Positions 25,009-35,539 of a stretch of DNA of 64,000 nt are shown here, in pieces. Under the pieces are notes generated by a model, which saw only the letters and a program-made list of their open reading frames with translations, did not search any database and had not been told where the DNA came from. The stretch comes from UBA2357 sp046295975 (GTDB lineage: Bacteria; Pseudomonadota; Gammaproteobacteria; Burkholderiales; Rhodocyclaceae): the NCBI GenBank assembly GCA_046295975.1, contig JBKBMG010000004.1, positions 1 through 64,000 on the forward strand, read 5' to 3'. A program made the translations under genes and the position numbers. Every line of letters begins with the position of its first letter. Positions within the stretch are counted from its first letter, which is position 1.

Positions 25009-27021
25009 ATGAACGACATCACCCAGCGTCCCTCCGGATCCACCAACGTCAAGGACCGCCTGCGCAGTTTCGGGCGGAGCGCGTTCGCCGACGCGCTGGA
25101 GCGCTTCGCGCGCGAGTTGGGTTTCGACGACCCGCAATGGTTGAAGGTGTTTCGCGATTCGGCCTGCGAGCACTACGACGAACTGGCCGGCCTCAAGGAC
25201 CGGCGGGGATTCGAAGCGGCGCACGGCCTGACGGCCTCGCGCATCAGTCTGGTGCACGAGCACGACCTGGAGTTCTCGCTGGAGCTGACCCAGCTCGCCA
25301 AGCGGGTGCGCGAGTTGTGCGAGACCGAGCTGCCCAAGGTGCACCTGCGCTACATGGGCCTGCTTGAGCAAACGGATGCTGCACCCGAGCAGTGTCCGGT
25401 GGGCCCCGAGGCCGCCTGCGCGACCCTGCGCGATCTGGCCGACGTGGCCGGTTTTGAGCCGGAGCAGCGACTGCGTCTGTTAGAGCGCTGTGCAGAGCCG
25501 CTCGCCATGCACCTGCTTGAACTCTATCGCACGCTCAACCAGCGTTTCGAGTCGGAAGGCATTGGTGCGAAAGCGCCGGTACGCCGCCATGAACCTTATC
25601 GGCCGGGCGGTGCCACCGGGCTTGCCCCGACCGAGGCGACGGTTCCCGTCGGCGTGCCGACGCTGCCGGCGGGCGGATTTTCCGATCCGCTGGCAGCGCT
25701 GCAGGATGATTTGTTGTTGCGCCGCGGTCGCCCGGCTGCGGCCGGCGGTGCGAGCCTGGACCCCGGGCTGTCAGCCGCCATTCTGGAGCGGGTGCGGACG
25801 TGGTTGTCGGAATCTCAAGGCGTGACAGGAGAGGCGGCGGCGCCAAGGCTGGCAGGGAGCGAACTGGCACCCTTGCTTCCGCCGCGCACCGCCGCTGCGG
25901 TCGAGGCCATCGAAAGGGTGTTCGAGGCCATTAGCCGGACGGATGCACTGCCGCCCGCGATCAGGGCCATTCTGGCCCGCCTCCAGGTTCCGTTCCTGCG
26001 GTTGGCGCTGGTCGATGACGCGCTGCTTGCCGATGGCGATCACCCGGCGCGTCAGTTGATCGACCGGATTGCCGCCATCGGCGCCACCTTGCGCCCGGAC
26101 GTCTCTCTGGATCTGCCGCTGTGCAAGGGTCTGGACGACGTGGTGCGCGGGCTGCAGCGTGGCGACGCGAGCGGACGCGAGGCATTCGAACGGGCGTTGG
26201 CAATGCTGGATCTGCTGGACCACGAACGCGCCCGGCGTATCGCAGGGCAGACGGTCGATGCCACCGAAGCCGCCGGGCGCGCGGAGCGGCGGGAAAGTTC
26301 GCTGGTGCTCGCATCCAGTGCGCTTTATGCGCTGATGGACAACACCACGCCAATGGCCATCCGCAATTTCCTCAGCCGCTGGTGGATACAACTACTGGCA
26401 CGTACGGTGTACTCGTATGGCAACCGCCATCCGGTATGGCGACAGGTGCTGGAGGTTGCCGACCGCCTGGTGCGCTCCGGCCGCATGCCGGAGGACGCTG
26501 CAGAGCGCAGTCAATGGATCGCCGGGCTCGCACCGCTGATCAAGTCGTTGAACCAGGGGTTGGGGGCGCTGGGGCTGGGCGAATCGCAGCGCCACGATGC
26601 GCTCGGGCCTTGCATGGATCTGCATGGAGCCCTGCTGTCTGGGCGCAGCCCAGCCGAAGTGGCGGCCGAGCCACCAGCCTTGCCCGACTGGTCCGAGGTC
26701 CGCGGTACCAAACCGCTGCAGGTGCTGCACCACAGCGGTCTGGCACCGGTATCGGTCGGGGGTGAGACGCTTGCTCAGGCCGAGCGGGGTGATTGGCTGG
26801 AAATGCCGATGCAGGATGGAAGCATGCTGCGCGCCGTGGTGGCGGCAGTCGGGCCGGCGGGGAGGGTGCTGCTGCTCGCGAGCCCGGAGGAAGGCGTGAC
26901 CCTGGGTGTCACCCGGCGTGCGCTTGCCGATCTTTCGGCGCGCAAGCGTGCGCGCCGGATCGATCGTAGTTCATTGATCACCCGCCTTGCCGAGCATGCG
27001 TTGCGACGCATGCACGCTTGA
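25009..27021 (+). CDS. DUF1631 family protein
   Basis: A 670-residue soluble protein. It resembles the DUF1631 family common in beta- and gammaproteobacteria, sometimes mislabelled thymidine phosphorylase. Features seen are an alpha-helical N-terminus (about 10-130, with a LGFDDPQWLKVFRDSACEHYDEL stretch), a proline/glycine-rich linker (about 190-230), further helical regions, and a C-terminal beta-rich segment with GDWLEMPMQDGSMLRAVVAAVGPAGR reminiscent of PilZ-like folds. No catalytic motif is visible. The ATG at 25009 matches the family start; the frame extends 48 codons upstream without a good start. Confidence 0.75.
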   Translation: MNDITQRPSGSTNVKDRLRSFGRSAFADALERFARELGFDDPQWLKVFRDSACEHYDELAGLKDRRGFEAAHGLTASRISLVHEHDLEFSLELTQLAKRVRELCETELPKVHLRYMGLLEQTDAAPEQCPVGPEAACATLRDLADVAGFEPEQRLRLLERCAEPLAMHLLELYRTLNQRFESEGIGAKAPVRRHEPYRPGGATGLAPTEATVPVGVPTLPAGGFSDPLAALQDDLLLRRGRPAAAGGASLDPGLSAAILERVRTWLSESQGVTGEAAAPRLAGSELAPLLPPRTAAAVEAIERVFEAISRTDALPPAIRAILARLQVPFLRLALVDDALLADGDHPARQLIDRIAAIGATLRPDVSLDLPLCKGLDDVVRGLQRGDASGREAFERALAMLDLLDHERARRIAGQTVDATEAAGRAERRESSLVLASSALYALMDNTTPMAIRNFLSRWWIQLLARTVYSYGNRHPVWRQVLEVADRLVRSGRMPEDAAERSQWIAGLAPLIKSLNQGLGALGLGESQRHDALGPCMDLHGALLSGRSPAEVAAEPPALPDWSEVRGTKPLQVLHHSGLAPVSVGGETLAQAERGDWLEMPMQDGSMLRAVVAAVGPAGRVLLLASPEEGVTLGVTRRALADLSARKRARRIDRSSLITRLAEHALRRMHA

Positions 27022-27044
27022 GCGTCTGACCGTCGACACGAACC

Positions 27045-27073
27045 CCGCCCGGCCGCGCTCATGCGCCGGGCGG
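27045..27073. terminator. Hairpin between the converging DUF1631 and binding-protein genes
   Basis: CCGCCCGG (27045-27052) pairs with CCGGGCGG (27066-27073) around a 13-base loop in the 69-base gap between two converging genes. It is a candidate bidirectional terminator without a U-run. Confidence 0.45.
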
Positions 27074-27090
27074 CGAGCGCCGCTAGGCCG

Positions 27091-28038
27091 TCAGGGGAAA
27101 GCTGGCGTGGTGTTCGGGTATGCGAAGGCTTCGCGGGTCATGCGGGTGAGCGGGAAGTTCAGTGTCGGGGTGACAAACCAGCGCGCGTAGATGCGCTGAA
27201 TCTCGCCGTCGCTCATGAGCGTGGCAAGCGTCTGGTTCACCAGATCGGCAAAGGTCGCGTCATCCTTGCGAAACATCAGTGCATAGGGCTCCACTGTCAG
27301 GTAGCGTCCGGTGATGTTGTAGCGGTCGGGCGATTCCGAGCGGGTGATCAGGCCGGCGAGCAGGATGTCGTCCATGAAGAACGCGACCGCCTTGGCGTCC
27401 GCCACCTGTTTGAACGACTCTGCATGGTCCTGGGCGAAGGACAGCTGCGTACCGCGCAGAAACCCCATTTCGTTTTCGCGCACCAGCAGCCGTTCGGTAC
27501 TGGTGCCCTTGGTGGTGACGATGGTCTTGCCTTCCAGGTCCTCCACCTGCTCGATGCCGGAGTCCCTGAGCACCGCCATGCGCACGCCGGTGACAAAGGT
27601 GGTGTAGGAGAAGGCCACGCGTTGCTGGCGATCCCGGGTGTTGGTGGTTGAGCCGCATTCCAGGTCAATGGTGCCGTCTTCCAGCCGTTCCATCCGGTCG
27701 GACGGGGTGACGACGACCTGGCGAACCTCCAGCCGCTCCAGGCCCAGTTGCTCGCGTACCGCATCGGCCACGCGCATGCACAAGTCCACCGAGTAGCCGA
27801 TGGCGTCGGTCTGGCCTTCCGGTACGTAGGAGAACGGTAGCGAGGCCTGGCGCACGCCAAGCGTCAGCACGCCCGATTCCGCCACCTTGGCCAGCGTGTC
27901 CGCCGCGGCTTGGCCGGGCATGCCGGCAAGACAGGCGGCAAAGCTGAAAGCTGCGAGGGTTGTCAGGCGGGCGAAGCGGCGGCGGGTGAGGGCGGTCACG
28001 GAAAGTGCGGGCGAGGGACGCGGTTGCGGGTTCGACAT
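27091..28038 (-). CDS. Amino-acid-type ABC transporter substrate-binding protein, orphan (paralogue)
   Basis: A 315-residue SBP_bac_3 protein. The leader has a twin-arginine-like run (ALTRRRFARLTTLAAFSFAACLAG) and ends near QAAA. The mature part has GYSVDLCMRVADAVREQLG, IDLECGSTTNTRDRQ, LEGKTIVTTKGTSTERLL and AKAVAFFMDDILLAG. It is clearly related to the 18436-19338 protein (same ECxSTT motif and C-terminal PAFP). No transporter permease genes are adjacent. The ligand is probably an acidic amino acid by family, but this is not shown here. Confidence 0.87.
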   Translation of the reverse strand: MSNPQPRPSPALSVTALTRRRFARLTTLAAFSFAACLAGMPGQAAADTLAKVAESGVLTLGVRQASLPFSYVPEGQTDAIGYSVDLCMRVADAVREQLGLERLEVRQVVVTPSDRMERLEDGTIDLECGSTTNTRDRQQRVAFSYTTFVTGVRMAVLRDSGIEQVEDLEGKTIVTTKGTSTERLLVRENEMGFLRGTQLSFAQDHAESFKQVADAKAVAFFMDDILLAGLITRSESPDRYNITGRYLTVEPYALMFRKDDATFADLVNQTLATLMSDGEIQRIYARWFVTPTLNFPLTRMTREAFAYPNTTPAFP

Positions 28039-28152
28039 CGAGAGTCTCCCAAGGGGTTGAGGGGCAAAGCTCGGACGATGTGGCGCAGACGCTGGAGTGC
28101 GGACCTTGCCGCAGGGCGGTGCCTGGTGCTGCCCGCCCTGCCGTCCCGGACG

Positions 28153-29685
28153 TCAGGCGGTCGCGACCGGGATCTTGCCGATCCGGGCCTGCCATTCCTT
28201 CGGTCCCGTGTTGTGCACACTGGTGCCGTTGGCATCGACCGCCACGGTCACCGGCATGTCCTCCACGGTGAATTCGTAGATCGCTTCCATGCCGAGATCC
28301 TCGAACCCCACCACGCGGGCGGCCTTGATCGCCTTGGACACCAGGTAGGCCGAACCGCCCACCGCCATCAGGTAGGCCGACTTGTTGTCGCGAATGGCCT
28401 CGATGGCGATCGGGCCGCGTTCGGACTTGCCGACCATGGCGATCAGGCCGGTCTGCTCCAGCATCATGCGGGTGAACTTGTCCATGCGTGTGGCCGTGGT
28501 CGGGCCGGCGGGGCCGACGACCTCATCCCGTACCGGATCGACCGGGCCAACGTAGTAGATCACCCGATTGGTGAAGTCTACCGGGAGTTTTTCGCCGCGC
28601 GCGAGCATGTCCTGGATGCGCTTGTGCGCTGCGTCACGGCCGGTGAGCATTTTTCCGTTCAGCAGCAGGATCTGCCCCGGCTTCCAGCTGGCGACCTGTT
28701 CCGGGGTCAGCGTGTCGAGGTCCACCCGGGTGGCAACGTTGGTGTCGGCCGTCCAGGTAACCTGGGGCCAGTCCTCGAGGCGGGGCGTTGCGAGCCGTGC
28801 CGGGCCGGAACCGTCCAGTTCGAAATGCACATGGCGGGTGGCCGCGCAGTTGGGAATCATTGCCACCGGCAGGCTGGCCGCATGCGTCGGGTAGTCGAGG
28901 ATCTTGACGTCGAGCACGGTGGTCAGACCGCCCAGGCCTTGCGCGCCAATGCCCAGCGCGTTGACCTTCTCCATCAGTTCCAGACGAAGCGCTTCCGCAC
29001 GGCTGAGCTCGGCGCCGGACGCGGCCTTTGCGCGCAATTCATGGATGTCGACCGGCGCCATCAGCGATTCCTTGGCGAGCAGCATGGCCTTCTCCGGCGT
29101 GCCGCCGATGCCGATGCCCAGAATGCCGGGCGGACACCACCCCGCACCCATGGTCGGCACGGTCTTCAGCACCCAGTCGACGATGGAGTCGGAGGGGTTG
29201 AGCATCGCCATCTTGGACTTGTTTTCCGAGCCGCCGCCCTTGGCCGCACAGGTGATTTCCACATGGTCGCCCGGCACGATCTCGTAGTGCACCACTGCAG
29301 GGGTGTTGTCGCGGCTGTTCTGGCGCTTGCCCGCCGGGTCGAGCAACACCGAGGCGCGCAGCTTGTTGTCGGGGTGGTTGTACGCCCGGCGCACGCCCTC
29401 GTTCACCATCTCCTGCACGCTGAGCGTGGCCTCCCAGCGAACATTCATGCCCACTTTGAGGAATACCACGGCAATACCCGTGTCCTGGCAGATGGGGCGA
29501 TGGCCTTCCGCGCACATCCGGGAGTTGGTGAGAATCTGCGCAATCGCATCCTTCGCAGCAGGGCTTTCCTCGCGTTCCCAGGCCTCGCCAAGCGCCTTGA
29601 TGTAGTCGAGCGGATGGTAATAGCTGATGAACTGGAAGGCATCGGCGATGGATTGCACGAAGTCTTCTTGGCGAATGACGGTCAT
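28153..29685 (-). CDS. Class I fumarate hydratase (iron-sulfur)
   Basis: A 510-residue fumarase of the oxygen-sensitive [4Fe-4S] class, converting fumarate to malate in the TCA cycle. Cluster cysteines are candidates in CQDTGIAVVF, GAGWCPPG and NCAATRHVHFEL. The C-terminal half carries GPTTATRMD and the swivel-domain ending VDANGTSVHNTGPKEW. The length matches family members with alpha and beta parts fused. It is transcribed away from acs. Confidence 0.94.
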   Translation of the reverse strand: MTVIRQEDFVQSIADAFQFISYYHPLDYIKALGEAWEREESPAAKDAIAQILTNSRMCAEGHRPICQDTGIAVVFLKVGMNVRWEATLSVQEMVNEGVRRAYNHPDNKLRASVLLDPAGKRQNSRDNTPAVVHYEIVPGDHVEITCAAKGGGSENKSKMAMLNPSDSIVDWVLKTVPTMGAGWCPPGILGIGIGGTPEKAMLLAKESLMAPVDIHELRAKAASGAELSRAEALRLELMEKVNALGIGAQGLGGLTTVLDVKILDYPTHAASLPVAMIPNCAATRHVHFELDGSGPARLATPRLEDWPQVTWTADTNVATRVDLDTLTPEQVASWKPGQILLLNGKMLTGRDAAHKRIQDMLARGEKLPVDFTNRVIYYVGPVDPVRDEVVGPAGPTTATRMDKFTRMMLEQTGLIAMVGKSERGPIAIEAIRDNKSAYLMAVGGSAYLVSKAIKAARVVGFEDLGMEAIYEFTVEDMPVTVAVDANGTSVHNTGPKEWQARIGKIPVATA

Positions 29686-29992
29686 GGTGATTCTCCGGGA
29701 AGGCCGTTGGTGAAGCCCTCGATTCTAGCAGTCGCGGCCGGCCAGGCGTGAGTGCAGACCGGTACAGGAGGGGCGGTTCCGGTGGGCTCGCTCTGGTCCG
29801 ATCCGCAGGCGTATGATGTGTTTGGCGCGGGCTACGCACGGGTTATGCGGAAAGGGTGTAAGTCTTGTGTAAGACAGATATCCTTTAATGCCGCACGAGC
29901 TGACATCGACGCAGCGACACAACAAGTCGGGCACACCCGACCGTCCCGCCAGGGAAGCGTCAATCAAATCAATCAGTCGAGGAGAGGTGAGT
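29686..29992. other. Divergent region between fumarase and acs
   Basis: A 307-base gap with no gene. It should hold promoters for both. Inside it the dyad GTCTT-GTGT-AAGAC at 29862-29875 is preceded by TGTAA, so TGTAAGTCT and TGTAAGACA also form a direct repeat. This could be an operator for acs control. Confidence 0.4.
29862..29875. promoter_or_regulatory. Palindrome upstream of acs
   Basis: GTCTTGTGTAAGAC is an interrupted 5-bp inverted repeat, 118 bases before the acs ATG. No known regulator site was matched. It may serve a regulator of acetate metabolism; this is an inference from position. Confidence 0.35.
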
Positions 29993-31963
29993 ATGTCCAA
30001 CGAACAGCAGGTGCGCGTCTATCACCCGTCCGATGACATCGTGAAGCAGGCTGCGGTGTCGGGCATGGAGGGGTATCAGGCGCTGTGCAAGGAGGCGGAG
30101 GAGGACTACGAGGGTTACTGGGCGCGACGCGCGCGGGACCTTCTGGAGTGGCAGACGCCCTTCACCCAGGTGCTTGACGAGAGCAACGCACCGTTCTTCA
30201 AGTGGTTCGCCGACGGCAAGCTGAACGTTTCATACAACTGCCTCGACCGTAACGTCGCCAATGGTCTGGGTGACAAGACCGCACTGATCTTCGAGGCCGA
30301 CAACGGCGATGTGACCCGCGTCAGCTACCGCGACCTGCTCGCCCGCGTGTGTCGCTTCGCCAATGCCTTGCGCTCAATGGGTGTCAAGAAGGGCGACCGG
30401 GTGGTGATTTATCTGCCGATGTCCATAGAGGGCGTGGTCGCGATGCAGGCATGCGCCCGGATCGGCGCCACCCACTCGATCGTTTTCGGCGGTTTTTCGG
30501 CGACGGCGCTGCGTGATCGTCTTGAGGATGCCGGCGCGGTGGCGCTGATCACCTCGGACGGACAGTTCCGCGGCGGCAAGGCGCTTCCGCTCAAACCGAT
30601 CGCCGACGAGGCGCTGAGCCTGGGCGGTTGTGATTGCGTACGCAATGTGGTGGTGGTCAAGCGTACCGGCGGTGACTGCAACATGGTTGCCGGTCGCGAC
30701 CAGTGGTACCACGACCTGGTGGCCAACCAGCCGGAAGTCTGCGAACCCGAGTGGGTCGAGGCCGAGCATCCGTTGTTCATCCTCTATACGTCCGGCTCCA
30801 CCGGCAAGCCCAAGGGTGTGCAGCACTCTTCCGGTGGCTATCTGTTGCAGGCGAAGCTGTCGATGCTCTACACCTTCGACATCAAGCCGGACGATGTCTT
30901 CTGGTGTACCGCCGACATCGGCTGGGTCACCGGTCACACCTACATCGCCTATGGCCCGCTCGCCTGCGGGGCGACCGAGATCGTGTTCGAGGGCGTGCCG
31001 ACGTTCCCGGACGCCGGCCGCTTCTGGAAGATGATCCAGGATCACAAGGTCACCATTTTCTACACCGCACCGACGGCGATCCGCTCGCTGATCAAGGCCG
31101 CCGACAACAACCCGACGGTGCATCCGGGCAAGTACAAGCTCGATTCGCTGCGCATTCTCGGCTCGGTCGGCGAGCCGATCAACCCGGCGGCGTGGGAGTG
31201 GTACTACGAAAACGTCGGTGGCAGCCGCTGCCCCATTGTCGACACGTTCTGGCAGACCGAAACGGGGGCGCACATGATCACCCCGTTGCCGGGGGCGACG
31301 CCGCTGGTGCCGGGCTCGTGCACGCTGCCGTTCCCGGGTATTCAGGCGGCTGTGGTGGATGAAACCGGCACCGAGGTGCCCAACGGCCAGGGTGGCATTC
31401 TGGTGGTGAAACGTCCGTGGCCGTCGATGATCCGCTCGGTATGGGGCGATCCTGACCGCTTCCGCAAGACTTATTACCCCGACGACTTCAAGGGCAAGCT
31501 CTATCTTGCCGGCGACGGTGCGGTGCGTGACAAGGACACTGGCTACTTCACGATCACTGGCCGGATTGACGACGTGCTGAACGTGTCCGGCCACCGCATG
31601 GGAACGATGGAGATCGAGTCGGCGCTGGTCGCGCACGAGCAGGTTGCGGAGGCGGCGGTGGTCGGCCGTCCGGACGACCTGACCGGTGAGGCCATTGTCG
31701 CCTTCGTGGTGCTCAAGGGGGCCCGTCCGAGCGGCGAAGCCGCCAAGGCAGTGGTCAAGGAGTTGCAGGCGTGGGTGGGCAAGGAAATCGGCCCCATCGC
31801 CAAGCCCAAGGACATCCGGTTCGGCGAAAACCTGCCCAAGACCCGCTCGGGCAAGATCATGCGCCGTTTGCTGCGCCAGCTTGCGAAAGGCGAGGAGATC
31901 ACTCAGGACACCAGCACGCTGGAGAATCCGGCGATCCTGGATCAGCTCAAGCAGTCGAACTGA
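29993..31963 (+). CDS. acs: Acetyl-CoA synthetase
   Basis: A 656-residue AMP-forming ligase that makes acetyl-CoA from acetate. The adenylation core is LYTSGSTGKPKGVQHSSGGY, then WCTADIGWVTGHTYI, DTFWQTETGAHM and YFTITGRIDDVLNVSGHRMGT. The acetylatable lysine motif PKTRSGKIMRR is near the end. A strong GGAGAGG site precedes the ATG. Downstream lie a CrbS-like sensor and an acetate-type symporter, so the region looks like one acetate-use locus. Confidence 0.97.
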   Translation: MSNEQQVRVYHPSDDIVKQAAVSGMEGYQALCKEAEEDYEGYWARRARDLLEWQTPFTQVLDESNAPFFKWFADGKLNVSYNCLDRNVANGLGDKTALIFEADNGDVTRVSYRDLLARVCRFANALRSMGVKKGDRVVIYLPMSIEGVVAMQACARIGATHSIVFGGFSATALRDRLEDAGAVALITSDGQFRGGKALPLKPIADEALSLGGCDCVRNVVVVKRTGGDCNMVAGRDQWYHDLVANQPEVCEPEWVEAEHPLFILYTSGSTGKPKGVQHSSGGYLLQAKLSMLYTFDIKPDDVFWCTADIGWVTGHTYIAYGPLACGATEIVFEGVPTFPDAGRFWKMIQDHKVTIFYTAPTAIRSLIKAADNNPTVHPGKYKLDSLRILGSVGEPINPAAWEWYYENVGGSRCPIVDTFWQTETGAHMITPLPGATPLVPGSCTLPFPGIQAAVVDETGTEVPNGQGGILVVKRPWPSMIRSVWGDPDRFRKTYYPDDFKGKLYLAGDGAVRDKDTGYFTITGRIDDVLNVSGHRMGTMEIESALVAHEQVAEAAVVGRPDDLTGEAIVAFVVLKGARPSGEAAKAVVKELQAWVGKEIGPIAKPKDIRFGENLPKTRSGKIMRRLLRQLAKGEEITQDTSTLENPAILDQLKQSN

Positions 31964-32079
31964 AGCGTGGCGGGGCGCCGAGCGCGCCCGCCACGATGAA
32001 TAACGGAGGCAGCCGGCCCCGCGTTCGATCGGGCGGAACAAGTCCAGCGGACGCAATCCGGCGTATGGGAGGGGGAGAG

Positions 32080-32104
32080 AAGCGCGCGCAAGCGCGCTTT
32101 TTTT
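32080..32104 (+). terminator. Intrinsic terminator of acs
   Basis: A perfect 8-bp stem AAGCGCGC/GCGCGCTT with a GCAA loop (32080-32099) is followed by five more T to 32104. It is a strong rho-independent terminator separating acs from the sensor operon. Confidence 0.92.
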
Positions 32105-32165
32105 CGACCGTGCTTGGCGGATCCGCTCGCTATAATCAAAGAGCGTCTGACATCATGAGGTGGGC

Positions 32166-32366
32166 ATGATGCGTAAAGGGCTTGCGCGACAGCGTCTGGT
32201 TGCGGTGTTTCTTGCCGCGGTCCTGTTGTTCAACTATCCGCTGGTGTCGCTGTTCGACAGTGGCGGCTTCGTGCTGGCCATGCCTTCGGTGTTCGTCTAC
32301 CTGTTCGCGGCCTGGACGGGCGTGATCGTGGCGATCGCGCTCATCGTCGAGCGCGGCGCACAATAG
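32166..32366 (+). CDS. Small two-helix membrane protein upstream of the CrbS-like sensor
   Basis: A 66-residue hydrophobic protein with a basic N-terminus and two transmembrane segments (LVAVFLAAVLLFNYPLVSLF and VFVYLFAAWTGVIVAIALIVE). GAGGTGG lies just before the ATG; a GTG two codons earlier is also possible. It ends 8 bases before the sensor kinase, so the two are probably co-translated. Small proteins of this kind accompany solute:sodium symporters (compare DUF4212 in Vibrio), but the match is only by size and place. Confidence 0.7.
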   Translation: MMRKGLARQRLVAVFLAAVLLFNYPLVSLFDSGGFVLAMPSVFVYLFAAWTGVIVAIALIVERGAQ

Positions 32367-32374
32367 GCGGCGGG

Positions 32375-35110
<2,736 letters not shown>

Positions 35111-35164
35111 GTGCCCCACGGAACGAATAATCAGAACGGGGAGAGCAGGTTTGGAGGGGGGAAG

Positions 35165-35536
35165 ATGACGCACAAGATACTGATCGCCGACGACGAGCAG
35201 AACATCGTGATTTCGCTCGAGTTCCTGATGAAGCGGGAAGGGTATGAAGTGTCGGTGGCGCAGGACGGTGACGAGGCGGTGGAGAAGATCCGCGCCGAGA
35301 TGCCCGATCTGGTGTTGCTCGACGTGATGATGCCCAGAAAGAGTGGCTTCGAGGTCTGCCAGGAAGTGAAGGGCGACCCGTCGCTGCAGGCGGTGCGCAT
35401 TCTGATGCTGACGGCCAAGGGGCGCGACACCGAGGTGGCCAAGGGCCTGGCGTTGGGGGCGGATGCCTACATGACCAAGCCTTTTTCCACCCGGGAGTTG
35501 GTCGACAAGGTCCGTTCGATGCTTTCGGGAGCGTGA
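35165..35536 (+). CDS. Single-domain response regulator receiver
   Basis: A 123-residue CheY-like receiver. The acid pocket is DDE (10-12 region), the phospho-acceptor is Asp53 in LLDVMMP, and the switch residues are T in LMLTAKG and K in YMTKPF. There is no output domain, unlike CrbR, which has a LuxR-type helix-turn-helix. It is placed between the sensor and the exonuclease fusion (3 bases before it), so it may pass the signal on to another protein or act as a phosphate sink. The start follows GGGGGGAAG. Confidence 0.92.
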   Translation: MTHKILIADDEQNIVISLEFLMKREGYEVSVAQDGDEAVEKIRAEMPDLVLLDVMMPRKSGFEVCQEVKGDPSLQAVRILMLTAKGRDTEVAKGLALGADAYMTKPFSTRELVDKVRSMLSGA

Positions 35537-35539
35537 AGC

